DNA of 64,000 nt from contig NC_135571.1 of the NCBI RefSeq assembly GCF_964340395.1, positions 12,446,440-12,510,439 on the forward strand. Direction: 5' to 3'. This document shows positions 12,419 through 24,174 of this stretch, in pieces. The first letter of the stretch is position 1, and every line of letters begins with the position of its first letter. Under the pieces are notes generated by a model. That model made no database searches. It was not told the origin of the DNA and saw only the letters and a list, made by a program, of their open reading frames with translations. The translations under genes and the position numbers were made by a program. The stretch comes from Glandiceps talaboti (Eukaryota; Hemichordata; Enteropneusta; Spengelidae).

Positions 12419-12814
12419 ATGGCGACAGCTGAGTTGAGTTCTCCGGAGGCCGACCTGCCCGGGCCTCATCCGATCATCTCACCGTATGGCGAAAGGTTGT
12501 CGAAGTATCACACACAAACGGAATATCCAAAACCATTCACTCCTTCGAAAAGGAAACCGAGAAGAAAATTGGAGCGATATAAAACCCAACCGATCACTTT
12601 CATGGAAATCAAGGAAGTTGACGAAGATGATGACCCACTAAAAAGCCCTAAAAGTCCAACGGCACAAGAGTTAAAATGTCCGCAAAGAATGAAAGCATTG
12701 GACGCCGCCATCGCTAGAACTCTTGACAAGGCAAAACTGTCACCAGAACCGACGTCGTCGACGACATTGTCATACAGACGGCAAACAAGTCTGCAACGAT
12801 CGGCAGAAGTTTGA
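12419..12814 (+). CDS. Unrecognised 131-aa protein, single coding exon
   Basis: The ATG has a purine at -3 and G at +4, and the frame runs 131 codons to TGA. The product is hydrophilic with no signal peptide or membrane segment. A basic cluster KRKPRRKLER lies near residues 44-53, an acidic EVDEDDD near 66-72, and SPKSPT phospho-site-like motifs near 76-81. Base composition is clearly more GC-rich than the surroundings, and composition differs from random frames, which supports coding. CGTCTTCAG just before the ATG could be a 3' splice site, so the 5' UTR may begin in an upstream exon. A 245-aa frame on the opposite strand is an antisense shadow. I do not recognise the family; the basic cluster could be a nuclear signal. 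Confidence 0.6.
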   Translation: MATAELSSPEADLPGPHPIISPYGERLSKYHTQTEYPKPFTPSKRKPRRKLERYKTQPITFMEIKEVDEDDDPLKSPKSPTAQELKCPQRMKALDAAIARTLDKAKLSPEPTSSTTLSYRRQTSLQRSAEV

Positions 12815-13940
12815 ACTGCGTACAAGAGATTTTTGACAATTTGTAGGGCCACGACTATGGTCATATCATGGATGTAATTCATCGGGGCTAAAGTGAGGCG
12901 CATTTTGGGATTTCGGATTCCAAGTGTGCGTGACGCAGTACTGTAGTAAAAGCCTAGCCGTCGACAAAAGTTCGACTGTTGTGTGTGCCAGACTAACAGA
13001 TTTAATAGCTTACCAGATCGACGCAATTCGAGACGTGGAGTTCGCTCAAGATATGTGGTGGTCACTTTTATAGAACAAAACACAAACGGATTGTACATAA
13101 ATGAACGACTGAATGATAACGCGTGCGACCTTCGCTTCTGTCTAGATCTGAAAGTGAACAGTTGACACAAATATGCAATTACAAGGGTGCTTTGATAACT
13201 GGATTGTAGTGCCAATTTTAGTGATAGATTTGTAGAATTTAACAATCAGAGCACAGTGCCTTCCTTGCCTGTTTGCTTCCATTTTTATAATTTTCTTTTT
13301 CTCAACTTACATGGTGACCTATATTTTATTCATGTGTTTATTTATTTTGAGTTGTCTAGCCATTACAAATAACAATTGTAGTCTTATACAGTATCGTTAC
13401 CATTTACACCTCCTCTGTAGGGACAAAGACATCGTAAACGATAATTGACACCGCCATTTTGTTTACGTATACACTTCATTTGCACTGTCTCTGTATTTAT
13501 TTCTTAGAGTTTTAGAAAAAAATTTCAATACTTCATTACTTGTATTTGAGACAGTTTCCGGTTATCGTTTCTGTTGGCCTGTAGCAACATTCAGTAAAGA
13601 TTATTACTAAAGACTATAAATTAATTGTGTGCTTGTCGATGCATTCCAACTTGGCGCGCATTTATGACTTCCAGACGACAACTTGTGGTTATATTTTGGC
13701 ATAGACAGTGAAGAGAACTCCATGTCTGTGATTTAGGCAGGAACGAAATTTTAATGAATGAAGTTGTCATGATTATGTGCGTAGCTAAATCCGAACAATC
13801 GCAAGTTTTGCAAGGAATGTGTGTCTAGACGGTGTTATTTTTCATTTATTTCTGTTAACCTAGACTCTTGTTTTAAGAACCAAAAATAGTGTACAAGCAA
13901 TTTATGTTCTAATAAAAGTCCGCTGTGACATTGTTGTCTT
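12815..13940 (+). other. Probable 3' UTR of the 131-aa gene
   Basis: Non-coding sequence follows the stop. An AATAAA at 13911-13916 is followed by a GT-rich stretch (TGTGACATTGTTGTC), a good cleavage and polyadenylation context about 1.1 kb after the stop. Confidence 0.45.
13911..13916 (+). terminator. Polyadenylation signal candidate
   Basis: Canonical AATAAA with a downstream GT-rich element. Confidence 0.45.
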
Positions 13941-14289
13941 TATCAACGGGACGTGTAACTGCAGACATTTATTCAAATACAAAATCGACTGCCATGCGCA
14001 GTGCAAGTTAAGTTCTCGTGGCCCATAAAAAACAACGTCATCAGGGACAGTCAATTTCAATTTTGTATACTATTTTATTTCACCACAAAATCAAAATTCA
14101 TGACGAGAACTCTGTCGGCTGCTACATATAATTCAACGTATTTTATTTGTTGGGCTGGAATATGAAAATTTCGATATGAAACAAAAGTTAACCCAAAAAG
14201 CATAGTTACACTTACAGACTGTGCCCCTTAATTAATATGTGTATATTTTTATCTTCACAGTCTCGGTTACCCAGGGACTTGGGGACTGG

Positions 14290-14378
14290 GGCTCTCTTCT
14301 ACCGTCCCGGGGTGGCGGAAGTCAGAGTCTTGGTAGCCGAGATTTGTACAGCGTAGATGTCAACGAATTTATTCGCAC
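14290..14378 (-). other. Exon-like segment, minus strand, unassigned
   Basis: On the minus strand a pyrimidine tract and CAG (TTTCTGTCTGTCCCAG) precede an open stretch reading VSANKFVDIYAVQISATK and ending in TAG about 27 codons on. The local GC content is raised. On the plus strand the same block is also bounded by an acceptor-like TTATCTTCACAG and a donor-like CAAG-GTGAAA, so the strand is not certain. It might be the last exon of the gene starting at 14908. Confidence 0.2.
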
Positions 14379-14755
14379 TCACGCTGGGACAGACAGAAAC
14401 ATTGCACAAGGTGAAAATAGGATAAGAACTAGATGTGTGACTGTCGTGTTAGCTCTCGAAGTTAGACTTATAGATGGAAAAATTAAACGATAAATCTAAG
14501 GAAAAAACTTAGAATTACATCGATTGAAATTATTTGCATGAATAACAATTATTCTGGAGAAAATGAGACGGAACAAGACTAGCCGCAATAATTGTACCGT
14601 TCGTTTCGGTTTTGGGTTGATTTTTTTTTCTGTTTTTGTGGGGTTTTTCCCCGTTCCGATGTTTAACTGGAAGTGAACGACACAGTTCCTGTACTGTAGC
14701 AGATCTGAATCCCAAAGTTGGGAATTTTTTTGTGAATTTTTAAATTACGCCTTAC

Positions 14756-14908
14756 CTGCCAAAAAAATTTGACATTTCCTAACTCCGACATAATTGCGGG
14801 AGCCTTCACCGCCCAAGCAATGTTCAGAGGTACCCCAATTCCGTCAAAATCGGCAAAAGTAGCAGCGCACTGCACAGCATTCTGAAACGGGTTGTAGTAC
14901 GCTGACAT
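14756..14908 (-). CDS. Possible first coding exon of an unrecognised small gene
   Basis: On the minus strand an ATG with purine at -3 (GCGAGATGT) opens 51 codons (MSAYYNPFQNAVQC..., ending ...VKFFWQ). The frame stops being protein-like exactly at CAG-GTAAGG, a strong 5' splice donor. A moderately hydrophobic stretch, VPLNIAWAVKAPAIM, could be a short membrane segment. I do not recognise the family. The next exon is not identified with confidence; a candidate lies at 14290-14378, but the phase would need another small exon between them. Confidence 0.3.
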
Positions 14909-14949
14909 CTCGCTCACGTTTACAGCGTGATCTCGTCTATTATGATCTC

Positions 14950-15548
14950 GTCTATGAGTTTGCCCAGAAGGTAGCGTTTGCTTGTTTTGCGGTTAAACGA
15001 AATTAAACAAAACTTAAAAACAATAAATACAACTCAAAATCAAAACGAACGCTACAATAATTGCAGATTGACCAAGACATGCCTTACTCAAGGTCGCTAA
15101 ACTGGGGAAGTCGGGTGAGGATAACGACTGCGACTTGAAAATATTTCACCGCGATGATACCCCATGCGCTACACCAGTACTCCTAGCCTCAGACCACCTA
15201 GTAGTGGTCTGGGTCCTAGCAGAGCTTGTCGGGCGCCGCTAGAGCGGCACATTTTACATTTACCGAAACTGTGTATTGTTTTAAAACAATAACCAATGTC
15301 TCTGTACGAAGCACTGTAGACAAATAGCTTGTTAAAATGTTTGGTCAAATGTCATTAGTCCTGAAACTCGTGTATGGTTTGGGAGTACACCCCCCCCCCC
15401 CCCCCCGTAGGCCCCTATTAATTAAAGGTATGGATAAAAAGTAAACAAATAGTGGATAGTTGTTCAGATTTTGTTCGGTTTTTCACTATTTTTAACATTT
15501 AATAATAGTTTATATACACACATTGATAATGTTTTAATACGAGGGATC
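14950..15548. other. Intergenic, no gene seen
   Basis: Contains a short palindrome around CAGACCACCTAGTAGTGGTCTG (about 15191-15212) and a poly-C run near 15391-15405; nothing coding. Confidence 0.45.
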
Positions 15549-15549
15549 G

Positions 15550-15550
<1 letters not shown>

Positions 15551-15636
<86 letters not shown>
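15551..15636. repeat. (GA)n microsatellite
   Basis: About 43 dinucleotide copies. Confidence 0.95.
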
Positions 15637-15640
<4 letters not shown>

Positions 15641-15653
15641 ATTGTATGGTTAG

Positions 15654-15850
15654 GTTCGTAGAGGGCAGCATTTCATCAATTTCACACCACATGCAAGGGT
15701 GGGTCAATAGAGGACAGTATTTATAATGCTTCACATGCCATGAAAGGTATGATCGATAGAGGGCAGTCTTCATTACAAAGGCTCACACGACAACTTACAA
15801 GACACTTTGTTTGTGAAGGTGTATTTGATCTGAGATTTGATAGAGGACAC
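15654..15850. repeat. Degenerate tandem repeat around AGAGG(G/A)CAG
   Basis: GATAGAGGGCAGT-like units followed by TTCACA(C/T) recur about four times (near 15659, 15707, 15758, 15842) with variable spacing. Confidence 0.4.
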
Positions 15851-15873
15851 TATTTTAATTTCATACATGATTA

Positions 15874-15879
15874 TTTATT
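15874..15879 (-). terminator. RBM28 polyadenylation signal candidate
   Basis: AATAAA on the minus strand, about 50 bases after the RBM28 stop codon at 15929-15931. Confidence 0.5.
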
Positions 15880-15928
15880 AGAATAGTAAAAGTGAAACCA
15901 ATTCTACATTTCAAATAAAAGTTTTCCT

Positions 15929-18068
15929 TTACTCAAACCACTTGAAGCTCTTTTTCTTGACTTTTTTGGTTGGTTTTGTGATTTTGGCTTTTTTGTTTTG
16001 ATATTGATGGACCAAGGTATCAAACTTATCACTACGACCTGAACGCTTTCTCTTCAATTTTTTCGGTTTGAGTGTTTTTACCTGAAAAATACAAAAATAA
16101 TGAATATTATTTATATCGGTGTAATTTCATCACAATGTTTTTTTTTCAGTCATAAGCAATCAACCCACCCACCCATCCCAATAACCCACCCATCCACAAA
16201 CCCACCCACCCACCCACCCAACCATGCAACAATGCAACACTTACTTCAGGTACCTGTGGTTTGTGTAACATGTGAGATTTACATGAAATACTTACTACAG
16301 GCACCTGTGGTTTCCTAAACATTTGACATTCATGTCTAATACTTACTGCAGGTACCTGTGGTTTGCTAAACATGTGAGATTTACATGAAATACTTACTAC
16401 AGGCACCTGTGGTTTCCTAAACGTTTGACATTCATGTCTAATATGTACTGCAGGCACCTGTGGTTTGCTAAACATGTGAGATTTACATGAAATACTTACT
16501 ACAGGCACCTGTGGTATAATTTGCGCTGGTGGCTCCTTCTGTATCTTCTTTGCTCGACTCAATTTATCTTTTGGTTTCTTGGCTGTTGTCTGTTTTCCTT
16601 TGTTTCTCCATCTTTTCTTTGGACCAAAGTGAGACGGCAGACCCTTCTTGATTTTCTGTTTTTGTTCACTGTCTGTCTTTTTAGTAACAGATTGATTAGA
16701 CTTTGACTTCAAGTCTTTTATCGCTTTGGACTTCTCCTCCTGAGGAAGTTTTTGATTTATCTGTTTGGAAAAAAAAGAAAGTCATGTAAAGTGGTCATAT
16801 GGATGACAGCCGGGATATGACTGCCAGAATAGTGTATACACTGTAACTATTAATCTAAGGGTTTAATAGTTACAGTGTGTTGTGATAGTGAAAAGACTTG
16901 CATGGCACCAGGGTCCTCACTGCAATGATAGTGTATACACTAGTATAACATTCTCATAGCTACAGTGTGTTGTGATAGTGAAAAGACTTGCATGGCATCA
17001 GGGTCCTCACTGCCATGATAGTGTATACACTAGTATAGCATTCTCATAGCTACAGTGTGTTGTGATGGTAAAAAGACTTGCATGGCACCAGGGTCCTCAC
17101 TGCAATGATAGTGTATACACTAGTATAGCATTCTCATAGCTATGGTGTGTTGTGATAGTGAAAAGACTTGCATGGCACCAGGGTCCTCACTGCCATGATA
17201 GTGTATACACTAGTTTAGCATTCTCATAGCTACAGTGTGTTGTGATAGTAAAATGACTTGCATGGCACCAGGGTCCTCACTGCCATGATAGTGTATACAC
17301 TAGTATAGCATTCTCATAGCTAGAGTGTGTTGTGATAGTAAAAAGACTTGCATGGCACCAGGGTCCTCACTGCCATGATAGTGTATACACTAGTATAGCA
17401 TTCTCATAGCTAGTGTGTTGTGATACTGAAAAGACTTGCATAGTGCCAAGAGAATCCCTGTCATGTCATAACACTAGCATGGCATTCTCAAGTTTCACAT
17501 AACATTGTCTTGGTGTTGTTTACTTACTATTGACTTTTGTAGCCTTCTTTCCTTGGCGAGTAGAGCTAATTTATTTTCCAGTGAAAACTCAACAATTGGT
17601 CTCTGCAAAGTAAACAGTCAGCAATGTGAGATCAAGGTATCAATAACAATTTTGTTGATTCAGATTTTGTTTAAAACCCTGCTTTCCTAAAGCTTGACTT
17701 GCTAGTGTGGAATAACTTCAAAATTCAATTTAATTAAATACATTTCTTTACATATGTACAATAGTTTTAAAGTCAATTTTAATACGAAGAATATCAGCTG
17801 TGTTAAAAAAAATCTTTCTAATACCTATATAGAGGTTTAGTAGTAATTCCAAACCTAGAATTTGAATAATTTACCTAGTATATTTTGAGTAAATTACTCA
17901 GATTTCATCAGCTGTTATTGTATACAGTTCAATGATGTAGACTTGTCATATGACTGCCACAGAGGGCAGTATATACTACTTAATTCCATCCCCTCATTGG
18001 TGTTAAGTGAGGAACATTATCGCAATGGCGTTATGGAGATGTTGTGTGTATGTATGTGTGCATGTTTG

Positions 18069-18118
<50 letters not shown>

Positions 18119-21100
18119 TGTGTATGTGTGTGTGTATGTATGTGTATGTGTGTTTGCATGTGTGTGTGTGTGTAAAGCAGGTGACTGTTTTTGATACTAA
18201 CTGATAACTTACCTTTTCTTTCCCAAATAATTCAGAGTTGTTGTTAACTTCTCTCAGTGCTTTTAGGGCGTGTTCATGTTGTGTGAATGTAACAAATGCA
18301 TATCCTAATGACTTGGGTGTACCAGTTGTAGTAACTGCAGACATATCTCGCATCACACGTGCCTGTAAATGGGTAACAATAATATCAGTTTTTTAATATA
18401 TAACTTTTCCACACTCATGCTAGAGGGTCAAAATAGAACAAGATGGTTGACCTATTCTCAGTACCTGCAATAGTATTTTACCTCATGCTAGAGGGTCAAA
18501 ATAGAACAAGATGGTCGACCTATTCTCGGTACCGGCAATATCATTTTACCTAATGCTAGAGGGTCAAAATAGAACAAGAAGGTCGATCTATTCTCGGTAT
18601 CGGCAATATCATTTTACCTCATGCTAGAGGGTCAAAATAGAACAAGATGGTTGTCCTATTCTCAGTACCTGCAAAAGTATTTTACCTCATGCTAGAGGGT
18701 CAAATTAGAACAAGAAGGTCGACCTGTTCTCGGTACCAGCAATAGTATTTTACCTCATGCTAGAGAGTCAAAATAGAACAAGATGGTTGACCTATTCTCG
18801 GTACCAGCAATAGTATTTTACCTCATGCTAGAGGGTCAAAATAGAACAAGATGGTCGACCTATTCTCAGTACCTGCAATAGTATTTTACCTCATGCTAGA
18901 GAGTCAAAATAGAACAAGATGGTTGACCTATTCTCGGTACCTGCAATAGTATTTACCTCATGCTAGAGGGTCAAAATAGAACAAGATGGTCGACCTATTC
19001 TCAGTACCTGCAATAGTATTTTACCTCATGCTAGAGAGTCAAAATAGAACAAGATGGTTGAGTTATATTCTCATGTGTGCCTATAGTAATTCATGTAAAG
19101 CAAATGGTGTATAAGTTATGGTGTTGACAAAGAAAAAGAATGTTCATTATTTTTAAAATGTTCCTAGGAAGTAATATTCTATTTCAGGTGCTGAGAATTA
19201 TCACCCCTAGCACTGGTCTGTAATGATGTAATAACCCTTTGTACTTTCTCAACTCACAGGGGAGCAAGACAATCCACTGTGGCCTCTTTTGTTTTCTGTT
19301 TGACAAATACAAATGGCAAAAAGCTACACCGTCTCATGCAATGCATCATGGGAACTGGAAAATTAACTATTATGGGATATTCAAGACACTATGTCACACA
19401 ACATTTTTAGTCTAACATGCTTACTGACAAGTAATTCTAAATAAGAGAATAAATAAATAATTTGATGTCAGACTTACTTCAGTAATTTTGACACCTTTTT
19501 CATCTACAACTTTCCTGAAGAGTTCTCTCAGTTTTTTATCGTCTACTGACTTGGGTAAATTGTGAACACTTAATCTTGTTGGTGATATAAAGATATTAAG
19601 ATTTTGAAGTTTTTGTCTTTTCTGAGCCTCTAATTTTCTTCTCTTCAATAAATCACTGTTAGACAAGTCTTCAGCTGCTTTTGTACCTGGACGAATCACT
19701 GGAAAGATAAAATAATTCAGTATGCAAATCATGTCATAATTATGCAAATTACACACACACATGCATAAATACATACATATGCTGTGTTTTAGTCAAGGCG
19801 GTAAATCTACCGAGGTTCCCATGTCATTTTACCTGGGTTCCCAAACAAAATTACTATAGACTCTATGGGGAAAACACTACATTATTTTTACCCCTTTCTC
19901 CCTTTCTGTTACCAGGGTTCCCCAACCTTACCAAAAACACTGCATATGTACGTACACACACACTATTTGTACCCGAATGAATCACTGCAAAGATAGAATA
20001 GTTCAGTATGCAAATCATGTCATTATTATGCAAGTTATGCTGTAAATATACTATATAAGGAGGATGTGAAAGATGCAACAATGTTTACACTGAATATGTG
20101 TGTGGCTAGCCAGGTGAGTTATGTACAAATGATGTCTAATTTCCCCTTGCACTGCCTCCCTATGTGTGTGGCTAGCCAGGTGAGTTATGTACAAGTGATG
20201 TCTAATTTCTCCTTGCACTGCCTCCCTATGTGTGTGGCTAGCCAGGTGAGTTATGTACAAGTGATGTCTAATTTCTCCTTGCACTGCCTGCCAAATTTGA
20301 ATGAATCTGACACGTCCTAAAATGCCACTCCACTAAATTTTTCACCAAAATATTGAATACATTCAGAGTGCAGGTAATGTACTACTCACAGCCTTCTCTT
20401 GCTAGATGTAAATTTCTTTTATCTTTGGTTTGCTTCGTTTCTTTTTTATCTTTTTTATCTTTCTTTAATTTATCTGCATCATCTCTGGACACTGCCATGG
20501 TAACGAATAACTTTCTTCCTTTAATTGTGATACCAGCTGCCTGGAGAAATACAAATGTAATGATAAACATGTTACACAGTACAGAGAAATATATCACTCA
20601 GGTAATCCAGGCTTCGGTTTACTCGGATAGACACAAACTACTACTCTGGCAACCAAAGCATCGTTTACTAAGATAGACACAAACTAAAACTACTGTCACA
20701 TCATGTTGATAGAACAGTGGTAAACTATTGAATGGACATAGTCTCAGTTGGGTGGCTCTCTGTTTTGGGACTTCCAACATTTTTATATCTTACAGACAAG
20801 TTGCTTAGAATCGTACAACAGAGAAACTGCTATCCCTCACTTGTGTAATCTATCATACCGAACAACAATAGTTTTAGTTTGTGTCTATCTTAGTAAACTG
20901 AGGCCTCAATAACCAGAGTTTTTTAACTTTATTAGAATAATGTTCATTGATACACAACCAACTTTATGTTTTTTCATGTCTACATTTTGGAAACGTGACT
21001 GTTGCCTACCTCATGACAAACTGACGATAGTTATTGTTCACCACTAGATGGCAGTATTGTGAACAAGTTGTTCCATACGTGACTAAGCCATCAAGTGGTA

Positions 21101-22014
21101 AGCAGTAATCAGCAGTTTATCCTGAGGAAGGCAATGATCACATTGCTGAAATGTAGACATGAAAAGAAGCAATTCGGTTGTGTCACTTTGAGATTTTTTA
21201 TTTCCATGACGCACACTTCACTGATACAGGTTCTTACCTTGTCACCTTCACTGGCTTTCTTAAGACAATCTTCAGCATCTTCTGATTTTCTAAATTTTAT
21301 AAATGCACACCCTGAGAATTAAAAGTTTAAGAAGGATAAACAATTATTCATTTATGAAAATATGACAGAATTAAGTTTAACAGTGATCATTCATGTATTT
21401 ATTTTCAAACAAATCAAGGGCTCAGTAACATATAAGTGGAAGGTCTTAGTGAACAAAGTAATAACTTACAAGGACATCAAACATTTCCACAATTTCTGAC
21501 TGTCCTCTTTATCAATTAAATCATACATCATTCTCTATCAAATCTGACTAAATAAAACCTTTTCCTTGTCTCTCCATGGCAACGACAGAAGATTTTACTG
21601 GTAATCTATTTCTACTTTTGAAATAATTCTTATCTTATGTTTGAAATGTCAATACGCTGAGTTTCCATTTTTAATCTTACCTCTGGAACGTTCCGTGTCT
21701 GGATCCGTCAATAATTTACAATACACTAACTGTCCATACTCTGTAAAAGTGTCTGCCAAATCTTCCTCCTCCAAATCAAATGGAATATTTCTAAGAATTG
21801 AAAGAAATCAGATTTCTACTCAGTATTGTTTGAGTATTACTAGTTACTGGTTAGATATTTTGTAGTATATGACCCAGACAGACAGACAGACAGACAGATG
21901 GGCAGACAGACACAGAGAAAGACAGACAGAGACAGAGACAGATAGATGGGCAGACAGAGACATAGATACAGACAGAGACAGAGAGAAAGAGAGAAACAGA
22001 CTGACAGATAGACT

Positions 22015-22056
<42 letters not shown>

Positions 22057-23724
22057 GACAGAGACAGACATGAAAGACAAACAGACAGAGGTAGACAAAG
22101 ACACACATATACAAAGAGGAGAACCTCACAACTATCATGTTAGGACCACAGAAAATATTGTACAACTCACAAATAAAAACAATGCATTTGCTTGTGGAAT
22201 GAGACAAGATTCATGCAATGACATACAACATAATCAGTGTCAGTAACTTATAAGTATAAACACCACAATGGGCCCCCGGATTCCATAACTCTGTTTACTG
22301 ATAGCACACTACACATTATAATGATGGAGTCTGACAGTTACTGTTACATTATAACTTATCAAAGTATAAACACCACATCAGCCCCAGATCCCATAACTCT
22401 GTTTATTGATAGAACACTACATTATAATGATGGAGTCTGACAGTTACTGTTACATTATAACTTATCAAAGTATAAAAACCACATCAGCCTCAGATCCCAT
22501 AACTCTGTTTACTGATAGAACACTACACATTATAACAATCAAAGTATGACTGATTAACATTATAACTTCCACAGATATAAACAAACTTATAACAGCGCCA
22601 TGTGAACCTAAAGGCACCCACGGTTGTTTTTGTAACAGTTGTATTATTGACTTCACCTAATTTTGTCTGTGTGTCAAATCTTTCTTTGGTTCACTTCATT
22701 CAAACAAACATACCATTTTTGATGTGTGAGTTCTTCTAAGCTAAATACATATTGGTATCCAATTAATTTCCCTGTAATCCTTACCTGATAAACACTGTTT
22801 TACCCTCAGAGACATCACTTGGTTTGTTGACCCTTGATCTCTCCTTCTCTTCTTCTTCATCATCATCACTGTCACTGTCATCTTCTGACTCATCATCAGA
22901 TGTTCCTTCTTCATCGTTACTATGGGAATCTTCAGATTTCTCACTTTCTTCATCTGTCTGCTCATCTAAAGTATCAAATGACGATGGAAAATAATTACAT
23001 CAAAAAAACCATCCCTGAGATGATCAAGGTAAATGACATTGTTATCAGAAATTGGAAAGTTATCTGACTAGATTTGTACCAAAACTTATGTTAAATTTAA
23101 TGACTGTAAAAAATAATAGGTTACCATGGTTATCTGGAAGTGATGTAGTCGACCAGTAATCAAAACATGCCTAAGCACCACTTTAATGCTCACAGGGTTC
23201 TGTCAAAACAGATTTTATTCACTATTTCATGCATTGCCCTCACTTTGCCAAATACAGGGCGCCCTCTTGTGGTCATAACATGTGAAATGGCCAAAAACCT
23301 TTGTAATCAGAATATAGCATTTTAGATGGTTAACTCTCTTGGCTAGTTAAAGTTGACTAACACTTGGACTTTTCATTTGTACCTACCTTCATTTGATTCA
23401 CCTCCTAGTGTTTCTTCAATTTCTTCTGTTTTTTCTACGGTTTTTTCTACGGTTGTTGATTTACTGATTTCTTCCTCTTTTACTGCAGCTTCATATTTCT
23501 GTTTTGGTACAGCCCAATCTACAGCTACAGGCCTCCCTAGTAGCAATAACAATAATCATATTGAATAAGGTCAATCTGAGGTAAGAGTTCAATCTGATGT
23601 CACAGAACAGTTTACATACATTTTCATGCATGCACATACATACTCAAACACACCAGCCTAGTAGCTACCGATCAACTGACATACATACATACATACATAC
23701 ATACATACATACATACAGTGATAC

Positions 23725-23755
<31 letters not shown>

Positions 23756-23860
23756 CATACATACATACATACACACACACATACATACATACATACATAC
23801 ATACATACATACATACATACATACATACATGCATACATACATACATACATACAGTGATAC

Positions 23861-23891
<31 letters not shown>

Positions 23892-24124
23892 CATACATAC
23901 ATACATACATACACACACACATACATACATACATACATACATACATACATACATGCATACATACATACACTTACATACATACACATTCACACACACATAC
24001 ATACATACATACATACATACATACATACATTCACACACACACACATACATACATACATACATACATACATACACACATACATACATACATACATACACAC
24101 ACACACATACATACATACATACAT

Positions 24125-24174
<50 letters not shown>

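Noticed and set aside
12508-13245. 245-aa open frame on the minus strand
   Set aside because: It is antisense to the 131-aa gene and its 3' flank, has no family resemblance, and its composition is what antisense of the plus-strand frame would give.
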